From contig MNZO01000009.1 in NCBI GenBank assembly GCA_001873665.1, forward strand, positions 1 through 12,645: a stretch of 12,645 nt of DNA, in the 5' to 3' direction. Below, piece after piece: positions 5,783-12,645 of this stretch. This stretch comes from Candidatus Shapirobacteria bacterium CG2_30_35_20. Its GTDB lineage: Bacteria > Patescibacteriota > Microgenomatia > UBA12405. The stretch's first letter is position 1; every line of letters begins with the position of its first letter. A program made the translations under genes and the position numbers. The notes under the pieces were generated by a model. That model was not told the origin of the DNA. It did not search any database and worked only from the letters and a program-made list of their open reading frames with translations.

Positions 5783-6945
5783 TTGAGTATTTTGTTGATG
5801 TGATCTAACTCTAATTTACCAATATGTTCCCACGAATATTTACCTAAAAGTTTTTTGCCTGGTAGGTTAACAAATTGTTTGTGTTTAAATATTTCAATTA
5901 ATTTTTGGGCAATCTCTCCAATTGAACCAATGGGATACGAATAAATTTCATGGTACTTGTACAAGCTCCTATATGGCAAGAGATCATAGGTGATGGCAGG
6001 TAGACCACAGCTGACGGCTTCGAGTAGAGCAATTCCAAAACTCTCACTCTTGCTCTGACTTAGAAATATAAATGTTTTGGAGCTTTTGATGATGGAGTAT
6101 TTTTTGATACCGATTTGAAAACCCAAAAATTTTACATTTCGAGTCAAATTGTAGTCATTGATTTTTTCTTTAAATTTTTTAATAGTTGGACTATCACCTG
6201 AACCCATTATGGCAAGAGTAAAGCTAGGATATGTCTTGGTGATAATTTTGAGAACTTCTAGCAAGTCATAAATGCCTTTGGTTTCATTGATTCTACCAAC
6301 ATACAGTGAGTCGTAATTGTATTTTGGGGATTTTTTGGCGAGTCGTAGAGTATCCGTTTCAATCGCATTGCCAGTGACGGCTAATTGCCTTAATTTAAAA
6401 CCATTTTTATGTAAATAATTTTTAAGATCCTCTGATATTACAAAAATTAAATCGGCTTGCCTGAGTAAAACTAAACTGAAATGAAAGAATATCCATGCCA
6501 AAAGGCGAACAATGGGATTACCGGGGTCAAACAGAGGAACAGTGTTGTCAAAGATGGTTGCCCATATGGTCTTTTTGCGAAAAATTTTGAGGATAAATGG
6601 AATTAAAGTTAGATTTAATACTGATGATTGAGAGTAGATAATATCAAAGTCAGATTTAATGATTTTTTTTATATTTACCAAAGCTTTTATATTTTCCGTT
6701 AAGGCAAGAATAATATATGTAAACTTGCTTATATTTCCTGAATGTAATGTTTTGTAAAACGATTGTTGTTTGCTGTAGGTATAAACATCGTCAATTGTAT
6801 TTAGTGGATATATTTTGTCGGGGCAGAGAATATAGAGCTGATAACCCTGGCTTTGAAAATATCTATATTTGGTAAGAAGGTGTGGAAACAAACCGTCAGA
6901 AACTAGAGTCACACCGTTGATAAGAATCTTTTTATTTTTGATCAT
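5779..6945 (-). CDS. GT4-family glycosyltransferase
   Basis: 388 residues with a GT-B fold. The C-terminal Rossmann domain begins SLYVGRINETKGIYDLLE (about 213-230); R218 and K223 are the residues expected to contact the donor diphosphate. IMGSGDSP (246-253) and VKFLGF (271-276) follow. The EX7E signature is ESFGIALLE (E301 and E309), then AVSCGLPAI. The enzyme would transfer a sugar from a nucleotide donor to the growing lipid-linked glycan with retention of configuration, on the cytoplasmic side of the membrane. Segments around 113-122 and 146-163 are hydrophobic and may attach it to the membrane. It starts with an ATG 14 bp inside the upstream acyltransferase gene and overlaps the downstream methyltransferase by 4 bp, so the three genes are probably one transcript. 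Donor and acceptor cannot be deduced. Confidence 0.93.
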   Translation of the reverse strand: MIKNKKILINGVTLVSDGLFPHLLTKYRYFQSQGYQLYILCPDKIYPLNTIDDVYTYSKQQSFYKTLHSGNISKFTYIILALTENIKALVNIKKIIKSDFDIIYSQSSVLNLTLIPFILKIFRKKTIWATIFDNTVPLFDPGNPIVRLLAWIFFHFSLVLLRQADLIFVISEDLKNYLHKNGFKLRQLAVTGNAIETDTLRLAKKSPKYNYDSLYVGRINETKGIYDLLEVLKIITKTYPSFTLAIMGSGDSPTIKKFKEKINDYNLTRNVKFLGFQIGIKKYSIIKSSKTFIFLSQSKSESFGIALLEAVSCGLPAITYDLLPYRSLYKYHEIYSYPIGSIGEIAQKLIEIFKHKQFVNLPGKKLLGKYSWEHIGKLELDHINKILK

Positions 6946-7525
6946 AACGGGTTAGTAGTTTGTCTAGCTTTTGAAAATAGTTGGGGTCGTCAAAATCAAA
7001 GTTTTTTATTTTATGATTAGTTATTACTTTGTGTTTAATAAATTTGGCTGGAACCCCGCCGTAAATTTCGTGAGATGGAATATCTTTGGTGACAACTGAG
7101 CCAGCAGCAATGATGGCTCCATCACCAATAGTGACTCCCCGTAAAATTATGACTCCAAAACCGATGTAAACGTCGTTGCCTATTGTGATAGTGCGGATAT
7201 CGTTGACGGTATCAGTATGCTTGTAGTGTGATGCAGTAAAGGGAGAATTTATTTCGTTATTAAATTTGTAATTGAAGAAATTTTTGTAGTTATGTTGGTG
7301 GCTGAGAGCGGCAAAGTTTTGAGCAATGGAACAAAATTTACCAATTTTGATATGGGAAAGATGAAAGGGTGAATGAAGGTAGGTGTAATCCCCTATTTCG
7401 ACATTTGGACCAAATATAGTATAACCATAAATAGTGCTGCCTTTATGAAATATGGGTTTATAAATTAATATCGAGAAATAGTGACGCAAAAATAGTGGGA
7501 GTTTTGAAAAAACTACGAAAGCCAC
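6932..7525 (-). CDS. Left-handed beta-helix (hexapeptide repeat) O-acyltransferase
   Basis: 197 residues. Hexapeptide repeats run from about residue 30 (STIYGY, TIFGPN, VEIGDY) to about 145 (TIGNDVYIGFG, VTIGDGAIIAAGSVVTKD), interrupted by a loop with AALSHQHN (72-79), whose histidines sit where CatB/Vat-type xenobiotic and sugar acetyltransferases carry the catalytic base. The signature IYGGVPAKFIK (154-164) is diagnostic of this group. It probably O-acetylates a sugar of the locus's glycan using acetyl-CoA. The start is a GTG at 7525; no ATG or TTG lies upstream in frame before a stop, and the next ATG would be too far in. It is the first gene of the minus-strand acyltransferase-GT4-methyltransferase unit and overlaps the GT4 gene by 14 bp. 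Confidence 0.92.
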   Translation of the reverse strand: MAFVVFSKLPLFLRHYFSILIYKPIFHKGSTIYGYTIFGPNVEIGDYTYLHSPFHLSHIKIGKFCSIAQNFAALSHQHNYKNFFNYKFNNEINSPFTASHYKHTDTVNDIRTITIGNDVYIGFGVIILRGVTIGDGAIIAAGSVVTKDIPSHEIYGGVPAKFIKHKVITNHKIKNFDFDDPNYFQKLDKLLTRYDQK

Positions 7526-7570
7526 AAATTCAATTTTATGGTGGATATAAATTTTATAGTTGGTTATACT

Positions 7571-7584
7571 CTATTATATAATAG
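7571..7584. promoter_or_regulatory. Palindrome CTATTATATAATAG, candidate bidirectional promoter core
   Basis: A perfect 14-bp palindrome in the 62-bp gap between divergent genes. It places TATAAT on the plus strand (7577-7582), ending 5 nt before the ATG at 7588, and TATAAT on the minus strand (7573-7578), about 47 nt from the GTG at 7525. The plus-strand transcript would be leaderless and the minus-strand leader about 40 nt. Other minus-strand hexamers (TATAAC at 7563-7568, TATAAA at 7553-7558) could serve instead. No strong -35 boxes are seen. Confidence 0.5.
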
Positions 7585-7587
7585 TCT

Positions 7588-8184
7588 ATGGTTAATATTA
7601 ATTTAGGTTCGGGACCGTTCTCTGCTGTCGGGTGGATAAATTTTGATTACGGACTATTGCCACTATTGGGTAAATTAAATTTGACAGGTTTGGTGTCAAG
7701 ACTTGGCTTGTTGGATAAGTCGTATGTTATTAAATGGCCTAAAATTAGGTATTTTGACATTAGAAGGTCATTGCCATTGAAATCAGATACGGTTGATAAC
7801 ATCTATTGTTCTAATGTTTTGGAACATTTTGAAAAGTATGAGGCAGAAAAAATTTTACGAGAATGTCGTCGAGTGCTGGGGAGAAAAGGATTGTTGCGGG
7901 TAGTCTTGCCCGATATTAGAAAACTGATGGTAAATTATAAAAACAGTAATGAATTTTGTCAAGAATTTTATGGATATGACAAGGATGTAAGCAAGTTTTC
8001 AAATATATTTATTCGAGGTCATCAGTGGATGTATGATGTAGAAATGTTTGTAAAATTATTATTAAAATGTGGTTTTACCAAGGTAAATGTTGTTACTTAT
8101 AAACAAGGTAATTGTCCAGATATTGATGTTTTAGATTTACCAATTCATGAACGACTGTGTTTTTATGTTGAAGCTACAGCCTAG
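7588..8184 (+). CDS. Predicted SAM-dependent methyltransferase (short, COG4627-like)
   Basis: 198 residues. It starts directly with the SAM-binding strand: NINLGSGPFSAVGWINFDY (3-21) matches the LNLGCG...GWINVD beginning common to a short methyltransferase group found in glycan loci. SLPLKSDTVDNIYCSNVLEHF (61-81) is the motif IV region and ECRRVLGRKGLLRVVLPDI (92-110) the post-motif. The protein is shorter than usual and has a small C-terminal part. The substrate is unknown. The ATG at 7588 is the only sensible start because the glycine loop follows within six residues; a TATAAT ends 5 nt upstream, so the mRNA is probably leaderless. It is followed by an overlapping SDR gene in the same orientation, probably co-transcribed. 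Confidence 0.85.
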   Translation: MVNINLGSGPFSAVGWINFDYGLLPLLGKLNLTGLVSRLGLLDKSYVIKWPKIRYFDIRRSLPLKSDTVDNIYCSNVLEHFEKYEAEKILRECRRVLGRKGLLRVVLPDIRKLMVNYKNSNEFCQEFYGYDKDVSKFSNIFIRGHQWMYDVEMFVKLLLKCGFTKVNVVTYKQGNCPDIDVLDLPIHERLCFYVEATA

Positions 8185-8923
8185 AATAGTATTGATTGGT
8201 GGGACGGGGATGGTGGGGACGGTATTGCAAGATCAATTAAAAAAAGATAAGACTGATTTTGTGCTAGTTGGCAGAGATGTAGCAAATTATAATTTTTTGA
8301 AAGATAAAATTAAACCAGGAGATATTGTGTATTATTTGGCAACGGAAAATAAGTCGAGTAAGTGGGAAGATTTTTATAAGGTAAATGTAGTTGGTGTTAA
8401 AAATATTGTAAAAATTTGTAAAAAAATAAGTGTTGCAAAACTAATTTATGTATCAACGGTGATGGTTTTTGATAAAGATGGTATTGTTCGTAAAAATAAT
8501 ACAGGAAATTTTTATATTGATTCTAAAGTGATGGGATTGAAATATATTAAAAATAATTTGGATAAAAATTTTTATATTGTATATCCTGGTGTGGTTTTGT
8601 ATAGAGATTTTAGATATAAAAAACAGATTAGAACAACTATCGATAAAATAAAAAATTATCTAGGGTTTTTTACCCAAGGGGGTTTGATGATGATGGTGGG
8701 GAGTAATAAACGTAAATTTAAATATATTTATATAGATGAGTTGGTTGAAAGATTGTTAAATTTAGATAATCACAAAGAAGTTATGGCGGTAACTGGGGAA
8801 ATGACGGTAAGACAATATATAGGATTGGCTTCCAAAAGAACTAGGTTTTGGTCTTTTAGAATACCGAGTGTAATAACAAAAATAAGAAACTTATTCTATA
8901 AAAATAAATTAATTTTGGAGTGA
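8165..8923 (+). CDS. NAD(P)-dependent epimerase/dehydratase (extended SDR family), short
   Basis: About 252 residues from the ATG at 8165. The nucleotide-binding loop is IGGTGMVG (11-18, GxxGxxG). NVVGVKNIVKIC (74-85) and LIYVSTVMVF (93-102) give the catalytic serine position S97. The active-site pair is Y117-x3-K121 (YIDSK), and IVYPGVVLY (138-146) is the usual substrate-loop strand. Family members normally act on nucleotide sugars (4-epimerases, dehydratases, reductases); at about 250 residues this one is shorter than the usual 300-330. It probably makes or modifies a sugar nucleotide for this locus. An ATG at 8147 is an alternative start that adds six residues; neither has a Shine-Dalgarno site, and 8165 was preferred because the Rossmann strand then begins near the N-terminus. 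The 3' end overlaps the convergent GT4 gene by 15 bp. Confidence 0.85.
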   Translation: MLKLQPRIVLIGGTGMVGTVLQDQLKKDKTDFVLVGRDVANYNFLKDKIKPGDIVYYLATENKSSKWEDFYKVNVVGVKNIVKICKKISVAKLIYVSTVMVFDKDGIVRKNNTGNFYIDSKVMGLKYIKNNLDKNFYIVYPGVVLYRDFRYKKQIRTTIDKIKNYLGFFTQGGLMMMVGSNKRKFKYIYIDELVERLLNLDNHKEVMAVTGEMTVRQYIGLASKRTRFWSFRIPSVITKIRNLFYKNKLILE

Positions 8924-10000
8924 TTTGTATAGATTGAGTAACGAATTAAAGTTTTTGGTAGAAAAGTTGTTTAGGGCGTAGGTCCGACAATTCTTTTTTA
9001 AGAGAATGACCTTTTTAATATTTTTTTGGAAATTTTTAATAGTTGGTTTAAACAAAATTGAAACTTTGGGACTTAAATTTTCGGGTATGGCACCAAGATT
9101 TGAGCCAAGGACTGGTAGTCCACAAGCGACAGCTTCCATGGCCGTACGACCCCAACCTTCGGCATATAAACTAGGGAATAATAATATATCGTTTTGCTGG
9201 TAAATAGTATGCAATTTGGAATAAGGAATATCGCCAAATGTTTTTAAATTATTTAATTTTAATGATAATAAATAGTGGTATTGGGGTCCATTGCCGACAA
9301 TATTAAATTGATATAAGGGGAACAGTTTTGCTAATTTTACAATGATGTTGACGCCTTTTTGGTGAATGAGTCGGGCGATAAATAAAAAATTTAGTTTGTC
9401 ATTTGGTTTACGTTTTGCTGGCTTGAATCTGTTTAAATCAACCCAGTGATAATAGCGGTCAATAATATTTGGATTAACCCCCCATTTTTTTAGTTGCAAT
9501 ATTGATTGATTTGATTGGGTTAAAATTTTGTCAGACTTGTTTAATATTTGGCAAATTATTTTGTAAAAAAAACCACTAAAGTTGACGTTGTCGTATGTTG
9601 AATAAATGTTGACAATTAGTGGCCACTTATATATTGATTTTAATATATAGCCGATTATGGCGCTATTTAGTCCATGGGCATGAATGATATTTTTTGATTT
9701 ACGGTATTTAAATGAAATAATAATTGAGACGATTAGTAAATATGGAGTGAGATAAATTAAATTTAACAAGGGATATTTTTCTAGTTTGTGAAATAGATTG
9801 TGACCAAAATGGGGAATACGAAATATTTTATTGTATTTTGTTTTAACATGAAATTTAGTTTTGGCATTAGTGGTGAGTGGAGTATAGGTAACAACAACTG
9901 TTTTTAATTTATTTTTGGTACTGATATCAATTAAATCGGAGAGATATGTTTCGACACCACCTATATTTGGGCTAAAAAAAGGGGTAATGTGAATTATCAT
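8909..10000 (-). CDS. GT4-family glycosyltransferase
   Basis: 363 residues, GT-B fold. The N-terminus ITPFFSPNIGGVETYLSDL (from residue 4) holds the GGVE acceptor-side loop typical of family GT4. The donor domain begins NFLFIARLIHQKGVNII (about 204-220), with R210 and K215 for the donor phosphates. IVGNGPQY and FGDIPYSKLHTIYQQNDILLFPS follow. The EX7E motif is EGWGRTAME (E281 and E289), then AVACGLPVLGSNLGAIPE. It would add a sugar to the lipid-linked glycan; specificity is unknown. The frame is open to a TTG at 10012, but the ATG at 10000 is the better start. It has a GGAG six bases upstream, and its A is shared with the TAA stop of the GT2 gene (TAATG), a classic translational-coupling junction. 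It is the last gene of the radical SAM-GT2-GT4 unit. Confidence 0.93.
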   Translation of the reverse strand: MIIHITPFFSPNIGGVETYLSDLIDISTKNKLKTVVVTYTPLTTNAKTKFHVKTKYNKIFRIPHFGHNLFHKLEKYPLLNLIYLTPYLLIVSIIISFKYRKSKNIIHAHGLNSAIIGYILKSIYKWPLIVNIYSTYDNVNFSGFFYKIICQILNKSDKILTQSNQSILQLKKWGVNPNIIDRYYHWVDLNRFKPAKRKPNDKLNFLFIARLIHQKGVNIIVKLAKLFPLYQFNIVGNGPQYHYLLSLKLNNLKTFGDIPYSKLHTIYQQNDILLFPSLYAEGWGRTAMEAVACGLPVLGSNLGAIPENLSPKVSILFKPTIKNFQKNIKKVILLKKNCRTYALNNFSTKNFNSLLNLYKSLQN

Positions 10001-11028
10001 TATTGTCTCCAATTTGTTCTTGACTGAGTAACGCTAAACCCTAATAAATATAAAATTGAGACATAAAGATAACAATACAAAGTAATAATGCAGGCAAGTG
10101 GATGAAAAGCCCAGGCAATATCAGGTTTTTTATAATAACCCCTTATGGTGGTTATTAGCATGGGGATAATAGATATTACATAAAAAATAAATTTAAAATT
10201 ATTTTGAATATATTTGGTTTTATAATCAAATGATCTTATATTTTTGTATTGATAGTAATCTTTCAGTCGTCGCGTTTGTTTTCGATAAAATTTGGAAACT
10301 GAAGATTCGCACCAGGTGTGGATAATACTATTTTTGGTTTTAGCAAAATATAATGGCTGATTGGTAGAATTTAATTTTTGGGAAATAATATCGATGTCAA
10401 ATAAATAGTTACTGGTAAAATTTGGTTTGATAAAATTGGTACGAAAAACTGTCCCGTTGGCGCCAATAGTTGGTATTAGTTTATTTGGTTCTAATTTAAT
10501 TTTTAGATAAGTTTTAAATTCTTTTTGCATTAGTTTTAATGAAGTCCATTGGTTGTTAATTATATTTTTTCGGTCTGATATCCCGATAATAAAAGTATAG
10601 GGATCATTGGCACCAATTAGAGCACTGTAGCGTTCAATAAAACCAGAATTTTTTCGATAGGTAAATTCCCATGGTTCGGAACCAATTAGAGTATTGTCAT
10701 CTTCGAGCGGTTTTATCATTTGAGACAACCAATTTGAGGTAGGGAGAATGTTGTCAGAATCAATAATTGCAACATATTTACCGTTGGAGTTTTTTAGACC
10801 AATGGCTTTGCCTGCTTCGGCGGTTTTAAATTTGTTTTTAATTATTGTGCAATTATATTTTTGGCAAATATTTAGAGTTTTGTCGGTTGAGCCACCGTCG
10901 GCAACAATAATTTCATATCTTTTATATTTTTGTTTATTTATCGATTCAAGACAGTTTAATATAACTTTTTCTGAGTTTAGGGTAGCGATAATAATTGTTA
11001 TTAATGGTGGTTTAAATAAGTCTGGCAT
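10000..11028 (-). CDS. GT2-family glycosyltransferase with C-terminal membrane segments
   Basis: 342 residues from the ATG at 11028. The GT-A nucleotide-binding core starts PLITIIIATLNSEK (8-21). EIIVADGGSTDKT (39-51) is the usual second strand, and YVAIIDSDNILP (85-96) contains the DSD metal-binding (DxD) motif. GANGTVFR (189-196), FDIDI (210-214) and QTRRL (251-255, resembling QxxRW) follow at the acceptor and catalytic positions. Two hydrophobic segments near the C-terminus (about 278-296 and 310-330) probably anchor it in the membrane. GT2 enzymes invert configuration and often make the first additions to a lipid-linked sugar. The frame continues to a TTG at 11073, but the ATG at 11028 puts the first strand at the normal distance from the start. 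The gene overlaps the radical SAM gene by 17 bp and the GT4 gene by 1 bp. Its DNA is among the most AT-rich in the window. Confidence 0.92.
   Translation of the reverse strand: MPDLFKPPLITIIIATLNSEKVILNCLESINKQKYKRYEIIVADGGSTDKTLNICQKYNCTIIKNKFKTAEAGKAIGLKNSNGKYVAIIDSDNILPTSNWLSQMIKPLEDDNTLIGSEPWEFTYRKNSGFIERYSALIGANDPYTFIIGISDRKNIINNQWTSLKLMQKEFKTYLKIKLEPNKLIPTIGANGTVFRTNFIKPNFTSNYLFDIDIISQKLNSTNQPLYFAKTKNSIIHTWCESSVSKFYRKQTRRLKDYYQYKNIRSFDYKTKYIQNNFKFIFYVISIIPMLITTIRGYYKKPDIAWAFHPLACIITLYCYLYVSILYLLGFSVTQSRTNWRQ
10007..10010 (-). promoter_or_regulatory. Shine-Dalgarno GGAG that sets the GT4 start at 10000
   Basis: GGAG on the minus strand (within GGAGACAATAATG) stands 6 nt before the ATG at 10000. 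It is the only clear Shine-Dalgarno site noticed in the window and decides between the ATG at 10000 and the TTG at 10012. It lies inside the end of the upstream GT2 coding sequence. Confidence 0.7.
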
Positions 11029-12628
11029 ATTTGTGAACTTGGGTAAATAACCAATAGTCGAGAGGCAAATCAAAATATTTATATTTCCACCTTAATTTTA
11101 CGATAATTAAGGTAATTTTGTATGTAAATTTAAATATAAATTTACCAATTTTTGAGTTAATTCTTTGACTCAACATGTTTATGGAATCCAAGTCCATTAG
11201 TCCAAAAATATATTGAGTTAGCATGGCAGTCATGGTGGCTTGTTTGGGGGTAATCCATTTTTGCCGTAATACAGACTGAAAAGCATCTTCAGGTGACATT
11301 AAATAATTGCTCCAACCGACCAAGGTTTTGGGGGCGATATATCCAAAACTGACGGCACGGTGGAACATTGGGGCACCAGGGTAAGGAAGAAAAACATAGT
11401 AGGTATAGCGGTTGGTGGTAGATATTTTTAGGAGTTTGTCGATTAGTGATAGGGTTGATTTGTATTCGTCGGCAACAAATATCTTGTTTTCGGAAGAATT
11501 TTTTGACCAAGGGAGACCAACTAAAAATGAATATAATATTTTTATTTTATATTTGTGACAGAGTTTGGTAAAAGTTATAATTTCCTCTGCATTCATATCC
11601 TTTGAAATTAAATCCAATGCTTTTTGATTGCCACTTTCAGCTCCCGTTAAAATCATGGCACAGCCTGTTTTTTTCATGAGCTTCCAAGTTTCGGGTTTAA
11701 ATTGGGATAACTGTCGGACTCGTCCATTAGCATTTCCCCATTTTATGTTTAATTTATATTTGACCAATAGTTTACACAAATCACTGACACGCTTCTCATT
11801 GACAAAAAAATTGCTATCATAAACTGCAATAGAATCAACTTTGTATTTTTTTATAAGAGTTTTCCATTCCTTAAATATATTTTGAGCAGAGAGTGCAGTC
11901 CAATGTCGTTTATTGACTACTTCTTCGACACAAAAACCGCAGCGATGAGGACAGCCATAACTACTAATATAGGGCAAGGTTTTAACACCATATTCGGTGC
12001 CCCAAAGACATTTGTCAATATTAATAAGATGGTAAGGTAATGGTGGCATATCATCAAGTTTTACTGGAGTGGAATCGGGAGTAGTAATGATTTTATTTTT
12101 ATATTTATAAGTTAAACCGTTTATGGATTTTAGATTTTGTTTTTTTTCTAGGGCGTGAACAAGTCGGGGAAACGTTTTATCACCCTGACCCCGAACAACT
12201 ATATCGATGAATTTGTTTTTTACCGTCTGGATGGGCAGTATTGATGGGTGCCAACCACCCCAAATAATTGGTATTTTAGAAAATACTTTTTTAAATTGTT
12301 TTGATATTTTTAGACCATCATAAATTTGAAATCCCGTCATAGCACTAACACCAAGGCAAACAACTTTGTTTTGTTTGGTGTATTTTATAATTTCTTTAAT
12401 TGAATTATTTTGTAAAAACGGAGCATAAATTTTGACCGTGTATCTTTCTTTGTCAAGAATTCGGGATATGGCTAATAGGGCTAAAGGTACGCCTTTCCAT
12501 GGACGATGATAAGGAAAAGGGGTAGGAAAATATAGTATAACTGATGGTTTAGGGAGTTTTGGGGAAGTCTTGAAGTTTTTTGAGGTATTTAATGGCATAG
12601 TTAAAAAGATAAGAAACGTCATCAACAT
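11012..12628 (-). CDS. B12-binding-domain radical SAM protein
   Basis: 538 residues. An N-terminal B12-binding-like Rossmann domain (about 28-190) begins SVILYFPTPFPYHRPWKGVPLAL and contains VVCLGVSAMTG, PIIWGGWHPSILP and DIVVRGQGDKTFPRL, the usual blocks of BchE/HpnJ-type proteins. The radical SAM cluster motif CPHRCGFC gives C226, C230 and C233 as ligands of a 4Fe-4S cluster. GAESGNQKALDLISK and LVGLPW lie in the TIM-barrel half. A C-terminal extension of about 100 residues is lysine- and aromatic-rich, with possible membrane association. Such enzymes perform radical methylations, ring contractions or rearrangements; the reaction cannot be inferred. Being first in a unit with two glycosyltransferases suggests a substrate linked to the glycan or its lipid carrier. 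The gene is complete: an in-frame TAG stands upstream at 12641-12643. ATGs at 12622 and 12598 are alternative starts. Confidence 0.9.
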   Translation of the reverse strand: MLMTFLIFLTMPLNTSKNFKTSPKLPKPSVILYFPTPFPYHRPWKGVPLALLAISRILDKERYTVKIYAPFLQNNSIKEIIKYTKQNKVVCLGVSAMTGFQIYDGLKISKQFKKVFSKIPIIWGGWHPSILPIQTVKNKFIDIVVRGQGDKTFPRLVHALEKKQNLKSINGLTYKYKNKIITTPDSTPVKLDDMPPLPYHLINIDKCLWGTEYGVKTLPYISSYGCPHRCGFCVEEVVNKRHWTALSAQNIFKEWKTLIKKYKVDSIAVYDSNFFVNEKRVSDLCKLLVKYKLNIKWGNANGRVRQLSQFKPETWKLMKKTGCAMILTGAESGNQKALDLISKDMNAEEIITFTKLCHKYKIKILYSFLVGLPWSKNSSENKIFVADEYKSTLSLIDKLLKISTTNRYTYYVFLPYPGAPMFHRAVSFGYIAPKTLVGWSNYLMSPEDAFQSVLRQKWITPKQATMTAMLTQYIFGLMDLDSINMLSQRINSKIGKFIFKFTYKITLIIVKLRWKYKYFDLPLDYWLFTQVHKYARLI

Positions 12629-12633
12629 TTCTG

Positions 12634-12639
12634 ATACTA
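12634..12639 (-). promoter_or_regulatory. Weak -10-like hexamer before the radical SAM gene
   Basis: TAGTAT on the minus strand (4 of 6 to consensus) ends 5 nt before the ATG at 12628. That is the same spacing as the better -10 boxes at 2426-2431 and 7577-7582, and it would give a leaderless mRNA. The -35 region lies outside the window, so support is weak. Confidence 0.25.
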
Positions 12640-12645
12640 GCTATT

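Noticed and set aside
10748..11050. 100-codon plus-strand open frame opposite the GT2 gene
   Set aside because: It is the antisense of the conserved GT2 core and the end of the radical SAM gene, with no independent support.
1..12645. Alternative genetic code (TGA read as an amino acid, as in some Patescibacteria)
   Set aside because: TGA terminates genes at sensible family-length positions (glycosyltransferase at 5779, dehydrogenase at 8923), and tryptophan is encoded by TGG.
1..12645. tRNA, rRNA, riboswitch or strong hairpin terminator
   Set aside because: The only non-coding gaps are 66, 40 and 62 bp plus the right edge. None holds a cloverleaf, a GC-rich stem with a T-run or a recognisable aptamer.

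Overview
The window is a densely packed surface-glycan (exopolysaccharide or cell-envelope polysaccharide) locus from an AT-rich bacterium. TGA acts as a stop codon in several genes, for example the glycosyltransferase ending at 5779 and the dehydrogenase ending at 8923, so the TGA-as-glycine code is excluded. The low GC, very short intergenic gaps (66, 40 and 62 bp), frequent gene overlaps, scarce Shine-Dalgarno sites and divergent proteins suggest a Candidate Phyla Radiation/Patescibacteria genome. That placement is an inference; there is no rRNA or tRNA here to test it. No stretch longer than 70 bases lacks a gene.

Layout. (1) 3-533 (+) is the C-terminal part of a polysaccharide flippase cut by the window edge. 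(2) 487-1533 (-) is a Fic-domain protein with a C-terminal winged helix, preceded by three perfect 11-bp tandem repeats that overlap its promoter. (3) 1600-2397 (-) is an ABC-2 polysaccharide export permease. (4) 2438-5102 (+) is a two-gene unit: a CofD/YvcK-like protein and a TMTC-like GT-C membrane protein with TPR repeats. (5) 7525-5099 (-) is a three-gene unit: hexapeptide acyltransferase, GT4 glycosyltransferase, methyltransferase. (6) 7588-8923 (+) is a methyltransferase followed by a short NAD-dependent epimerase/dehydratase. (7) 12628-8909 (-) is a three-gene unit: B12-binding radical SAM protein, GT2 glycosyltransferase, GT4 glycosyltransferase.

The genes together look like a glycan assembly and export island. 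GT2, GT4 and GT-C enzymes would build the chain; acyltransferase, methyltransferases, a sugar-nucleotide dehydrogenase/epimerase and perhaps the radical SAM enzyme would modify it; a flippase and an ABC permease would export it. The permease's ATPase partner is not in this window.

The most notable signal is around the fic gene. It lies between two direct copies of a 42-bp sequence (453-494 and 1600-1641, 39/42 identical). Each copy encodes, on the minus strand, the last 13 residues and stop codon of the ABC permease. The arrangement looks like a 1147-bp cassette (fic, its promoter and its putative operators) inserted at the 3' end of the permease gene with regeneration of that end, as integrative elements do, but with no integrase. 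The same insertion would have given the convergent flippase a new C-terminus. A second signal is that both divergent intergenic regions are centred on AT-rich palindromes that place a -10 hexamer on both strands, and the predicted -10 boxes lie so close to start codons that leaderless transcripts are expected.
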